A stretch of 64,000 nucleotides of DNA from Brachypodius melanocephalos (Eukaryota; Chordata; Aves; Passeriformes; Pycnonotidae), in contig VZSR01003807.1 in NCBI GenBank assembly GCA_013398615.1, positions 20,653,943-20,717,942 on the forward strand, in the 5' to 3' direction. The translations under genes were made by a program, and so were the position numbers. Each line of letters starts with the position of its first letter. The first letter of the stretch is position 1. A model generated the notes under the pieces. It worked only from the letters and a program-made list of their open reading frames with translations, had not been told where the DNA came from and ran no database searches. Shown one piece after another: positions 1 to 12,219 of the stretch.

Positions 1-552
1 AATTCACTTGCATTGTTTCTCATGGTACCAAACAGTTTTGTTCAGGAGAACATGCATATATGGTGGATAGCTACTTTAGATTTCATGATGAATTTTCCAC
101 TAATTTTAAAATCATTCTTTCTTTCATCTATTTTTAGTACAGTCCTATGGATCATTGGTTCTTTCCAGTTAGAAAGCAAAGGAATGTAAGTGGTGCCCAC
201 AAGTTCAAAAATATTGTGTGCTACAACAGAACCCTACAAAATTAAAAGTTTCACGGATAGATCCAGGCTGAGATTTACAGACCCAGAACATTTTGCTTCC
301 CTGATCTCCTAGCACAGAAAAAAATCTCAGCAGATGTACGGCATTGTGAGCTGGTTGTGATCAGCCCTAGAAGAGAAGCTGGTGGAGTGATTTGGCTGCT
401 AGCCTGAGACTTGGGAGATGTTCTTAAATGAACATCTGCTCCTGTATGACATCATGTATGGCCTTGGGAAAGTCACATTTCTATAATGGGAATAAATGCC
501 TGTTTCTCAAGGATCTTCTGAGGACAAATGCATTCAAGAATGCAAGGCACTG
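1..552. other. Intergenic, no gene seen
   Basis: AT-rich spacer at the left edge. I see no supported exon, splice-site pair or repeat boundary before the CR1 copy that follows. Confidence 0.5.
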
Positions 553-1025
553 AAATCATAGAACCATAGGAACATAGGTTGGGTTGGAAGGGGCCTTAAA
601 GATCATCTCATTCCAACTCCCCTGCCATAGGCAGGGACACCTTCCACTAAACCAGGTTGCTCAGAGCTCAGGTTGCGTTCAGTCTGGCCTTCAACACTCC
701 CATGTGGCATCCACAGCTTCTCTGGGAAAGCTGTTCCTGTGCCTCATCAACCTTGCAGGGAAGAATTTCTCCCCAATATCTAATCTAAGCCTATCGTCTT
801 TCAGTTTAAAACTGTTACCCCTTGTCCTAACACTACAGTCCCTGACAAATAATCCCTCTTTATCTTTACCGTAGTTCCTCTTTAGGTACTCTAAGGCTGC
901 CAGAAGGTCTCTCTGCAGCCTTCTTTTCTTCAGGCTGAACAACCTCAACTCTCAGTTTGTCATCCTAGGAGAGGTGCTCAAGCCCTCTGATCATCTTTGT
1001 GGCTTCTTCTAGACCTGCTTGAACA
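553..1025 (-). mobile_element. CR1 LINE fragment, 5'-truncated
   Basis: The plus strand begins with the reverse complement of the CR1 3' end (AT-rich short repeats, then a GGTTGGAAGGGGCCTTAAAG-type stretch). It continues through the usual truncated-CR1 text: ATCATCTCATTCCAACTCC, GGGACACCTTCCACTAAACC, and a late run around CTCTGCAGCCTTC and TTCAGGCTGAACAACC. The element is therefore inserted in minus orientation. The 258-base open stretch at 691-948 is inside the repeat and is not a gene. Boundaries were set by eye. Confidence 0.85.
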
Positions 1026-2310
1026 AATCATTGTCTTTCTTATCTTGAGAGTCTGACAACATGTGGTTTACTTAAATATATAAAGTAACTTTGTAAGCTC
1101 TGTATTTGGAAATATTGCAGGATAAGAAGTACTGGGTTCCCATATAATTTGCAGAAGGAAGGGCCACAGCAAAGAGTCTTAACTCTGCCTTCCTGAAGGC
1201 AGATATTCCATATAGGAAGGTGTTCCCTAGCCCAGAGATGAATGTGTGCATTTCACACACAGAAATGAACACATTGTGCTTCAGGCAGGATAAAAACTCT
1301 GGGTTAACTGCTGCAGTCACAGCTGCTGCTTTGTCACTCTTGTACCACTTCATCATCTCAGCTTATGTGGTACAAATATCCCCACGTGGCACCTCAGTCC
1401 AAACACCTCCCAAAACTCCTCTGTGTACTGCTGTTTGCTGGGTAACTGACTCAACCTGCTACACAACACTGCAGCTCCCTCATATTATTCAGGTTGGCAT
1501 TAACCAGTCAGTGATCTGACACCTTCAGTCTGGCTTATGTCCTGCCATTCAGACCTTACCCACACAGACAAGAACTGTCTCACCAAACCACAGAGAGAAA
1601 GAAAATCAACAGGCCAGCACATCCTCACACCAGCTACCCAGGCATGCTCTTGAAATGCTTGGGTTAATACATTGCAGCATCCAAATGAAAGGAATTCCAG
1701 GACACCCCTCAGCTGACAGACTGAAAGGACTGATTTCTCAGTAAAAATCAGTAGCCACTGAGATGCAAATCCAAATAGGCCAAAGACAAAAGCACAAACA
1801 TATTGTGTTCCAAAAAGGCCACTTTCACAGTGTTGGAAACTATTATAAACCAAATCAGCTTGGAGAGAGATTTTTGAAAGGAAAAGAGAAGTAGTAATAA
1901 GGAAGTATTAAAAAAGAGAGCACTGAATAAATAAATATCCACAATCACACACACAGAAAAAGGTAATTTTTGCTCTGTGGCACATAATGTGGTTGGACTT
2001 CTCCATACCTTAAAACCCTCCAAAATCTGAAGAGAGACTACAAATGCTGCAGGGCTACAAATCTCTTTATGCCCCTCTGAGGTGGTAAATCCCATGGAGC
2101 ATTTGTAGCTCCACTACTGGTTCTCATGGTTGCTCTGTGTTAACTTTGGCACACCTTGCCCCTGGATCACGAGAAAGAAAGAAAGCTTTCAGCACCCACA
2201 ACACAGCCCTTCAGTTAAGGGGAAAATGTAATAAAGCATTAGGTCTCAAGTGAATAAACAACCCTCAAATGCAATGCTTCTCACTTTAGTGTATCTTCGC
2301 TTTTCTCAAA
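1026..2310. other. Intergenic, no gene seen
   Basis: Non-coding spacer between the CR1 copy and the inverted repeat. Open frames of up to 117 codons occur but lack splice or family support. Confidence 0.45.
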
Positions 2311-2315
2311 GGTCA

Positions 2316-2550
2316 AATTTCCTTCTTCTGAGGTGAGCTGTTGGATCAGCTCATGGTGGTCATGAAGCTGTGGTCTCTGTCACATAAAAGACCATCACCT
2401 GCTTTCCTTCTGACAGGAGCTCCTTGGGCAATTCAGCAAAAGCTTCACAGCCTCCACAGTCAGCCTGAGGTCTAGGAGTGATGTGACAGAGACCACAGCT
2501 TCATGACCACAACCAGCTGATCCAACAGCTCACCTCTGAAGGTGGAAATT
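2316..2550. repeat. Long inverted repeat (arms 2316-2385 and 2481-2550)
   Basis: The left arm (2331-2385) and the reverse complement of the right arm (2481-2535) match at 52 of 55 positions. The three mismatches cluster around 2354-2357. The match weakens outward to about 70 bp per arm. The loop is about 95 bp. Both arms carry the block TGTGACAGAGACCACAGCTT or its complement. This is either a terminal-inverted-repeat element or a palindromic duplication. I see no transposase and do not recognise the family. Confidence 0.85.
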
Positions 2551-5500
2551 CACTTCCTTGGGGTAATCTGTTTCAGCAAAATAACCAGTTTTATGCTAGC
2601 TTAGTGTGCTGAACTGGCACAGGAACTGTTCCAATAAGAATCACAGCCAGTGTAAGAGTGGGTAACTGCTGAGCAGAGGGTGTGAAAAGTCAGAACCAGG
2701 GAACAGGGAAAAGGCACAAACCCCACTCCTTTCAGCAGCACTGCACTATCACATTAGCATCCACGCTTGTGAAACCACAGGCTGAGGACTTGCTGTGGAG
2801 CAATAACTCAGCTGCAGAACCTTTCATGAAGTGTAATCCAGTACTCCCAAGCAGGATTTGCATCTAACCCATCAGCTCCCCAAAGCATCATACATATAAA
2901 ATAACAATCTAGTGAAAGAGGAAATAAAATTAGCTGCACAAATATTTAGATAACCACAATAAAAGGAGAAGTAGGCAGCAGCTCATAGAAATCATGAACC
3001 ACAAACCTGATAGGATGGACAAAAGGACAAAAGGAAATAAATTCTGTGACTGCCAAGACAGCAAGAGAGATTCTGATGTTTGTGTGTTTGCTCTCCTGGG
3101 TGTTTCTTGAATTCTTGTTTTTCTTGTATATCAAAACCAAATTGGTTCACTTTTGGATGGACAAAGTAGATGAAAATGAAAAGGGCAAAACTATTTCATA
3201 AATATTCTCATCCGGCATAACAGAAGCAGGGGCTCATATGCATGTATGAAATGAAGGTGAATTAACTGGCCTCACTGTAAACAAAGAAGTTCAGTAAAAA
3301 ACCCAGAAATTACCAATTAGAGTAGCTCCAAAATGAGCAAGTCTGAGTTGTGCACATGCAAGAGCTCCAGAAGAGCAGATGGACAAGTGCTCCACTGACT
3401 AGAAGGAGACTAACAAAACTTCTTGAGAGATGACACTGACATGAAAGATGAGGTGCCTTGAGACTACACTCATGCCTACCTCAAGGCATCCTGAGAAGGA
3501 AAGAAAAGCTCAAAGCAGCTGTAGACAGCCTCTCAAGCTCATACTTGCTGAACAGTGATGGAGCAAAACAGCAGCTAATGGGGACAATGATGAGCACACC
3601 CCATAAAAACAAAGCCATTGGCCCACTGGAAATCAGCAGAAAGGGTAGGTCTCCCTCAGAAGAGCAGAGGGGTTGCATGTCTTTCCATGCCAGCAGGCAC
3701 AGCCTGGAGACAGGAGATGCTGCTGTGCCTACACTATCTCCCGTAATGCTTTAGAAGTGGCCACCTCCTTCACAATCTTCAGATTTGCCAGAAATTGCAA
3801 GTGGGGAAAGTTGCTGTGGTTCCTAATGATTAACAGACTATGCCATGAATATAACTGGTAATATTCATGTTCCTTCTCTGTGCAGGAGGCGCTCCAGGCA
3901 GGCCACCAAGGTGCTTGAAGCATCTGCAGCAAGGAGCTCCTGCCATCCCCTCCGGGAAGCACTGGGATCTAAGCCAATGTGCTCACAAGTAGCTTTCAGG
4001 TGCCTTTGTGAGCTGCAGCCTCACACCCGGAGGAGCTGTGCTGGTGAAGAGCACAGCCTGTGGCAAGGCCATGGGAAGAGGCTGTCAGCATCCCACAGCA
4101 CATGGCCAGAATGCTGCCTTTTCGTGGCCTCAGCATGGCCACGAAGGGAGGAACTCACAGAGCAAGTGCTTAGTAAGCTCACAAATTTCCAGAAGACTCT
4201 CCTGGCGAGAGGGAAGAGGAGCAGGAACATGGGCCACTTGCCAGAGATTGATTTGTCCAATTTAAAGAAATTAATTTAATTGTCTGTAGCAGTAGGAAAG
4301 CTTGCAGCTGCTGGCTCCAGAAAGCCTGGACAGTAAGACAACACGGCGCCAACACTGCTAGAATTAAGCAAGTGAGGTGAACACCCAGCAGCCAGGACTC
4401 AGGAAGCTTGGTGGCTTCACATCCTTGCAGCGACAGGCTTGCATACCCACCATTTCCGTGCTGAACTGTTACATCCCAGGGCAGCAGCTCTTTTTAAAGT
4501 CCAGGCTGGCTGGATTTTACACATTTAGTGTAGCTGGTACAAGATAGTGTTTAAAATCCCCACCATTCTGCAGTTAAAACTTCATCCTGCAAAAGCCAGG
4601 GTTGTGTCCTGCAAAGGGGAGCCCCAGCAGGCTGCTGGGGTGGTGGAACCCTGTGTCCCAGCCCAGGGAGGTGAAAGGCAGGGAGAATACTAACAACTGT
4701 GTAATTACAAAATTATGTTAACTTTTTTTTTCTTTCTTTTTTTTTTTTTTCCTCAGAAGATAAGAACAGTTGGAGAAGTATATGCTGTGGGGCCTCAGCA
4801 AATCTACTGCCAGGATTTGCTGTTTGAGGCTTTCATCCATCCAGTTTTAATCCAAATTAGTAGGAGCTTCAGAAAGGGATTCTGGCAAAGTCACAGCTGG
4901 AAAGATTTTCATCATTAATTCTGCCAGGCATATAAAAATACAATTAAAAAAATAGGAAGGGGGTGGGCTATAACAGCTCTTGGCACAAACCTGCTTTGGT
5001 TTGCTTTTAGAGTAAAAACAAAAACCAAAATAAAATCCATATTTAATTAAGAAATAATCCATATCTTTGTCCTCCTTGACATTTTTACATAAGGCTAAAA
5101 ATGCCATTCTCTGATTATTATAGAATTAATTTCTTTGCTTTGTAAAGAGGCAGGGCGGCTGGGGGTGAGCGGGGAGGGCCAGCTCCCCTGGCCCCAGTGG
5201 CACAGGGCTGTGCAGATTTTTGGCAGGTCATTCCCTGTAGCAAACAGCAGTAGTTTAACGAGTTCAGCCTGCAGCTTGTCAGTGGGAAAGCCAGAAAGGG
5301 GAGGCAGCACAAGCACAGGTGGTGCCTGGGGCTTTTCTGTGTTCACCCAGTGACAACCAGCACCCCACACTGAGGACCAGCTCCTCAGCAAGCACCAGAG
5401 CTGCACACACTTCTGTGACACTTCTGCACACAGCTCCTGTTCCAAGCTGCAGAGACTAAAACATGACATTTTGCAAATGCCAGCTTGACAAATACTGCTT

Positions 5501-5957
5501 AAGCAAACCAGCTCCTTGTTTTTTCATGTAATTTCATTTATCCAGGGATTGTGTTAAGGGATGAGGCTCGAGCAAGGGCACAGAAGTACTCTCTGCTACA
5601 TATGCATTTTGAAGAGAGAGAAGGAACTTCCCAAAATGCTTCTAAATTGCTGTGGGTCTGTTTATTAATGAAACAAAAAGTTCCCTGGATAACAGAAGCT
5701 TATGTCCTATGGTGCTACTCATGATTCTGGTTATCCAGTCCCTATCACAGCCATTATTGCAATAAACCCATTGCACCTGCCCAGCACTCCTCATCACAGA
5801 TCTCAGAGCTTTAAGCCAACTGCCTCAAAACAAACCTGATTTATAAAGGCATGAATTGTGACCACAGAGGCATCATTCCACCCATCACATACATTCGCAC
5901 AAAGAAACAACCATGAAAAACTCAGTGGAGAGGACTGCCAGTATGTAAATGTAAGCA
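2551..5957. other. Intergenic, no gene seen
   Basis: Spacer with a pyrimidine tract at 4723-4752 that ends in CCTCAG and resembles a plus-strand splice acceptor. No coding exon follows it. The locally GC-richer patches at 3890-4260 and 5130-5460 carry open frames of 120-144 codons, but nothing recognisable is encoded. Confidence 0.45.
4723..4752 (+). repeat. Poly-T/pyrimidine tract
   Basis: T9-C-T3-C-T14-CC style low-complexity run. It could be a retroposon tail read from the other strand, or a cryptic splice pyrimidine tract. Confidence 0.7.
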
Positions 5958-6693
5958 GCTAGACTGGGCAATCAGACTGGGGAATGAGAGGTTGGAAAGC
6001 AGTGTTGTAGAAAGGCATCTGGGGGTCCTGGTCAAAAGAGAGTTGAACATGAGTCAGCGGTGCCCTGGCAGCCAGGAGAGCCAAGCGTGTCCCGGGGTGC
6101 ATCAGGCACAGCATCACCAGCCAGGCAAGGGAGGGGATTGTCCTGCTCTGAGCTGGGGCAGCCTCACCTTGAATATTGTGTGCAGTTTGGGGTGCCACAA
6201 CATAACAAAGACATTAAGCTATTAGAGAGTGTCCAAAGGGGGGCCATGAGGAAGGTGAAGGGTCTGCAAGTGAAGCCTTAGAAGGAGCAGCTGAGGTCAC
6301 TTGGGTCTTTTCAGCCTGGAGACGACTGAGGGGAGACCCAGTTGTGGTCTTCAACATCCTTGTGAGGAGGAGGGGCAAGCACTGATCTCTTCTCTCTGGT
6401 CACCAGTGACAGGACTCAAGGAAACGGCATGAAGCTGAGGTGGGGAAGCTTTAGGTTGGATATCAGGAAAACGTTCTTCCCCCAGAGGGTGTTTGGGCAC
6501 TGGAAGAGGCTTCCCCCAGGGAAGCCACTGAAACAGGTTCCCCAGGAAACCAAGCCTGACAGAGTTCAAGAAGCATCTGGACAACGCTCTCAGGCACATG
6601 GTGTGATTTCTTGGGGATGTTCTCTGCATGGCCAGGAGGTGCACTCAATGATCCTGATGGGTCCCTTCCAACTCAGCATATTCTGTGATTCTG
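5958..6693 (+). mobile_element. CR1 LINE fragment with 3' end
   Basis: Sense-orientation CR1. Starting near CTAGACTGGGCAATCAGACT, it runs through GGGGCAGCCTCACCTTGAAT, a GGAGACCCAGTTGTGGTC region and GGCACTGGAAGAGGCTTCCC. It ends in the diagnostic CR1 3' terminus GGGTCCCTTCCAACTC followed by ATTCTGTG repeats at about 6690. The reading frames inside are broken, so this is a dead copy. A related copy lies at 27130-27782. Confidence 0.88.
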
Positions 6694-9600
6694 TAACAGA
6701 TCCAACTAACTCAAAGGATTTTCTCCACATAGCTGTGTTTCATGTCTAGCCAAAAATCATAGTATTTAAGGAACCTTGTCTATTAGTTGTTAAGAACTTT
6801 CATAACTAAATCAGTTCTGTACTGCAGTTACCCACTTGCATTTCCCCTAGTGCTACATCAATAGAAGAAAAGACAGAACAAGGATTAGTTTTGCCTCCAA
6901 AATACACAGCCATAATTCTCAAGTGTTTAGTGGCAACCTTTCATAATTGTCTCAGGATAAAGCAGACACTGTGGGCTGTCCAGTCATGGCACTGAATATC
7001 CATCCCTAGACATCAGTCAGAGACATCCCATCTTCTGGGACAGACTCCAGAGAAGGAAATACTGTGATTAACGATGACCACTTTGCCAATGGTATCTCCT
7101 CATGAGATGAGAATTTTAGGAGTTATGTATTTGATTATAATTAACTGCTTATCCAATTACATATAATAACATGACCTGTTATTTTGCACTTTGTTAATGA
7201 AATATTTACTAGAACGAAACCATGAAGAACAAATTTTAAAACAGAATTTATACATCAAGTGGCATTTTCATTGGAAAAAACCTTCAGGTAACATTTCCTT
7301 TTGGAAAGAATTACCACAGTGATACTATGCTGTTTTGAACATGTTTAGATTTTTTTATTTTCACCTCTTTTATGCAAGGCAACAAAAATTTGGATTAGAA
7401 TCTCAGATGATCATTAACATATCACTGTAGAAAATCAGCTTTTTCCAGCACCTAAAAACTGAATTTAAAAAAACAAAACAAAACAAAAATCCAAAAAACA
7501 AACAAAACCTTTTGGGGAGTTTTAAATGAAGCAAAATATCCTGATCCTTCTTTGCTACTCCAAGCACTCCTTATCAAACCTGACACACTCAGTGGAATCC
7601 CCCGTGCTTTGGTTTGCTGTGGGTTTTCAGCAGCCTCTGAAGCACCTCCTGGGCGCCTCCCTGAGTGCAGTCAGCCAATATCCCAAGAGCAGCAGCAAAG
7701 ACACCGAGATTTCTCTCCCATCAATGGACTTTACCTTACAGCTTCCCACCTTGGCAAACCTGTGTTGAGGTCCAGTGCCCTCAGTGCAGTCAGGCAGAAT
7801 GTCCATTCTCCAGAACCTTGGGTCTGATGAGGTGCTTTAGCTAACAGAGAGCTTTCATCTCGTTGGAGTGGTGTCCTACCCACCCACAGGCTCAGGAAAG
7901 CTGGAACTGGTGAGAGGCAGTACAAAATGCAAAATTCGGTGTACAAAATAACAGCGTCCAAGACAGAAAGCTATAATGAAAACAGCTGTGAGGATACATA
8001 CATAAACACAGATTTTTACAGCCCACTGAGCCAGTAAGAGAACATCAGAGAAATATATTAAAGGGGTAGCATATGGGTAGGTAAGATGTATTTTGCATTT
8101 TTAAATTACATGATCACCAAAATCAATTACAGGAGAAAATAAAGTTAAAGAAAAGGGGGCTTTTTGCAAATATCAAACAAAAAAAGAAAGGTAGAGAGGG
8201 ATACAGGTCTCTTCATTCTCCTGGGCACCCACAACACTGGTTTTTTTAGGAAGAAGTTTCCAGACTGAAAAATCAGCCTTGTTCAACTATGAACCTCAGT
8301 CTAAACTGCAAACCAAACTAAACGGCAAAGAAAGTACACATTAAATTTTTCTTCCCAGCTTCTCTTAAGGGGTGGAGAGTCAGAAAAGAGAAACATGGTG
8401 GTGATGGGAGCTGAGCCAGCAGCTGAGCCCCTGCCAACTAACCCCAGAGCTCTTCTCGTCCAACAGGGAAACCTGCAACCACTGTGTATCATCCCTGTCC
8501 CTCTTCCCTGCTCTAACTGGACATTTTTGTCTCTAGAAAACCGGTGGCCAGAGGACAGTGCAAAGTCACAGGGTCACCACTCTGTGATACCCTTCCCTGT
8601 CTGATGGCCGTGAAGCTGTGGAATTGTCCTGGAAACACTGGAAAAAACATTAAGAAGAAGTCTTAAAAAGCAGAGATAGAAGGAAAGCAAAGGTTCAGAA
8701 TTATTAAGGCATTTCCTCCTAAAACATTTCTACATTTAACCAATATCAAAGCAGCCTGAAGGCCCATGGTTTATCTTCCTAGCACCATTTTTCAGTATTT
8801 TTGGACAGGTGAGCCTTGACTGAGAACTCACAGAAATTTGAGTGCCTTCTGGCAGCTGTGGTGTGTATGACCACCTGTGACCTTGTTAAGTCACAATGCT
8901 GAGCGCCTGTCTAACAGAAAGAGACACTTCCACCACAGCCTTCCAGGCCTCTAGAACTGGCAGAGAGGAATAAAGGGTCCACCAAAACCAACCATCAAGA
9001 GTTGCTGTTGGAGAGCCCATGTCCAGTGAGGGGATATTGCCTCTTAACTGGAAGGGACCCAGATGTCATCCATTAACAGACACCAGTTTCTTAGGATGAA
9101 GAAACAGGGTTTACAGGGAGAGCTGCACTATCCTTGGGAAGCTCACCAAGCTGACACATCTGCTTGACTCCTCTCAGTGACAGGAAGAAACTACTGAGTC
9201 TGAGTTCCTGTGAGTTTGCCTCATTGCTTGAGTAGAAGTTCAGCCAAGACCCTTGTGTTCCTACTAAAAAAGCTTTTTTTGTATGTTTTCACTTGTGTCT
9301 CTTTGTTTTACTGAGAAGATCAAGAAGCAGCAGCACCAGCACTGGTCGTAGTAGCAGAAACAAAAAAAAAAATTGATTAGAGCTTTTGTCCAGGTCTTGT
9401 TTCCATGTGGGTTCTCTGATGTTTAATGAGAGTTGAACTCGTATCACAGGCTTTTCCTTGGAAGAGATTTTTCTTCTTCACTCCCTCTGCCTATTTCAAC
9501 AAAAGTGTAGCTCTGTTATCTGTAAGACATCATCAAACCTTGAACTTCTGTTAAACTCGGTCAAATTGGCCACTAATTATGAGAAGTATTAGAGAGAGAT

Positions 9601-11655
9601 GGCAGGTAGGGTATACGGTAAATGGACAGAAAATCTATTTCCACTGCTTTTCCCCTTTCTCTTCCCCCAGATATGTGAGAGGCTTGCAGCTAGAACACCG
9701 CCATCAGGTAAAGGGATCCTGTAAAAAAAGGGGGCTCTTTCCCTTTGTTGCCTCAACAAATTGCTCTCGACAGCAAGAGAGCTTCTGCCCGTATGACCTC
9801 ACAGCTGCTTTCAGCTCCTCCCTCCTTCCAATTTGCTGTAGCCCAACAAAGCACTCCAAAAATAACATTTATTTTTAAAAACTGGAAAATGGCACAAACC
9901 ACCCCAAAGGAGAGAATGACAATGGCATGAGTTCAGTGCGGGCTCATGAACCAACGCTCCCCGCCAGGGACAGGAAACTGGAACCTCACGGAAAGAGACT
10001 GAATGGAACCAGAGCAAAGGGAAGTGCCAGAAGCCGCGGCCACCGATGGCCAAATCCTGTTGAAAGGATAACTCAGCCGCCCGGCAGCCCTGAGCTAGCG
10101 AGAGCGCCAGGACTGTGTCACAGCTCTAGATCTATAAACGCCTGGGCTCTGGAAGGCTGCACGCACAACAGGCTGGAGCGTGCACACCAGGCAAGGAGAA
10201 ATTTAAAGATGAGGAACATTTCCAAGTGACAGCTTTAAAGCTGGGGATCAGCAGAGATTGAACATCTGATTTCAATTCTAAATGATTTCTGATTAGCCAA
10301 CGTTGACGCAGTACCCCAAATACCCTGACAGTTTCTGTTCAAAATGGTATCCTTCAGTAATGACAGAGCTGGTACGTATGGACTGCTCAACAAAGGCCAC
10401 ACCACCACTGCTGAAGGGACTAGAAGTTGGACCAGGCAAATGAGAAATAAACCAAATAATTTTTGTTGAACAGGCAGAGCCAGATGTGCCACTACCTTAC
10501 CTCTTGTATAACCACTTAGATAATCTGTAAGGTAACTTTCATGAAAATGGAGTTATAAGTGCATAATAAATACATCTAGAAAAATTCCTTGCCTATGAAG
10601 AACGGACATTAATTTTAATTTGTTAAGTAAAAAAAGCTGAATACTGAATTTTAATGCTGAAATGCAGACAGGTTTTCAGAAGGAGTATGGTTTTGATGTA
10701 GTATTTGAAAATAATCAATTCAAATTCTGCTTTTGAAAAATTTTCTTTGATCTCACTCCGAGTCCAGAACAACTGCTATATGGCTGACATTAAAAGTGTC
10801 GAAACAAAGTGATTTATAATGGAAACACAGAAAATAAATCACTACTTGAGAACTTTTTAACACACCACAGATTAGAGCCAGAAAGCCAGACTAAGTTGTC
10901 AATGAGTTTGTAAGCTTTCCTGCTTCAGCTGAGGACCACAGTACACAGAAGAGCAAAGTCAGTTAATGAATTCGATCAGATACACACAATGACCTGTGCC
11001 TTCCTTCAAGAGGCACTTAAAAATTATGATCTACAAGGACATTAACATGACCACCTGCAGCAGACTGAGAAGCAGGGTTCCTCTGGCTGGAGCACAGATA
11101 CATTCACCAAGGGCCTGCTTGGGGAACGCAGACCAAGAAGAGTATGTGACCATATTTGACCACCAAAATGAGAAGAGCCATTAACATCTTGAATTAATGG
11201 GCTTAGTGGTTTTCAGATGAGGTATTTTCATGATGGACGTGGTGTGGATTCAGCAAAGTCTGCCCTTTAACAAATACAGCTTTGGTTTCAAAGATTTGAT
11301 TAGGCTTAATACCATTAGGGAACCATTACTGACTTTATGCTGTTGTTGTTACTGGTTTAACTATCGATTTCTGAACCAAAAATTGCAGACAGTTGGCTTG
11401 ACCAAGAGTCAAGGTTTAGGAATGCAAAAGCAAATCCAAGGTACAGATGAGCTTCAGATGTGGACAGGCTTCAGAGGGTTTAATAGGCTCTGCAGAGTTT
11501 GTCAGGTCACATAGGCTTTTCTTTTTGCAGGGTGCCCAGTTGTTTCTTTGCATTTGTTGTTTGTTTGAAACACTTGTGACCTCAGCCAGAGCAAGTGGAA
11601 TTCAAACGAGTAATTATTGCATGCAACAATTAAAAAAACCTCACACCAGCCTTGG
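6694..11655. other. Intergenic spacer downstream of TRMT11
   Basis: AT-rich with moderately GC-richer stretches (7560-7960, 9900-10200). Open frames of up to 100 codons are unsupported. A simple A/C-rich run is present near 7467-7510. No exon, RNA gene or additional CR1 copy is recognisable. Confidence 0.45.
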
Positions 11656-11661
11656 TTTATT
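11656..11661 (-). terminator. TRMT11: Candidate TRMT11 polyadenylation signal
   Basis: TTTATT on the plus strand reads AATAAA on the TRMT11 strand, about 430 bases past the stop codon. It is the nearest canonical hexamer I found in the 3' untranslated region. Usage is not shown by sequence alone. Confidence 0.5.
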
Positions 11662-12087
11662 GTACACCATTTACAAAACAAAACAAATGAAAATGATCAT
11701 CTTAATCAGCAATCCTTGACCACCACCATGTGTTTTTAAAACAGCCAGATGTTCACAGTTTAAGAAGCCAAATAATACTACCACTTTCTTGTAAACATTA
11801 ATGGTGAAAGAACAATAATAATGGTTTTAGTCAATCATCATGAGTACTTGAAAGTACAAATATAAATTAAATAAGATTCAAAAAACTTGTACAATAAAAT
11901 CTGCTATAAACAAAGCTAATTAAAAAGAACTGCTCTCAACCTGGGTTGTGGGTTTCATCTTATTTTAAAATTAAAAGCAGTATTCATTTTTCTGAAGCAT
12001 CCAAATGAATGTTCATATCCAGATGTCCATACAAAGAAACATGGTCTTCATTCTTCCCTCATTTTTTCATCTGTTTTATATAATAAT

Positions 12088-12219
12088 TTACTTCTGATTG
12101 TCCTTTTCTTCCTTGGCAATTCTCTTTGTCACACCACTGAAATACTTCTCACGGAAAGAATTGTGGCCCCTGTAGGGCATATACTGACCATCCAACAAGT
12201 AAGAGTTCTCATCTTGATC
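12088..12219 (-). CDS. TRMT11: TRMT11 terminal coding exon 13
   Basis: Residues 419-461, DQDENSYLLDGQYMPYRGHN..., ending EEKDNQK then TAA. GCAG acceptor. The intron before it is about 5.3 kb. Confidence 0.95.
   Translation of the reverse strand, partial: DQDENSYLLDGQYMPYRGHNSFREKYFSGVTKRIAKEEKDNQK

Noticed and set aside
3845..4279. 144-codon plus-strand frame
   Set aside because: No recognisable domain, no matching exon structure, and overlapping open frames in other phases. Looks random.
4723..4760. Pyrimidine tract ending CCTCAG as a plus-strand splice acceptor
   Set aside because: No downstream open exon with a donor and family match. Likely low-complexity sequence.
5095..5469. 124-codon minus-strand frame
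   Set aside because: No family resemblance or splice context; a GC-richer patch of spacer.
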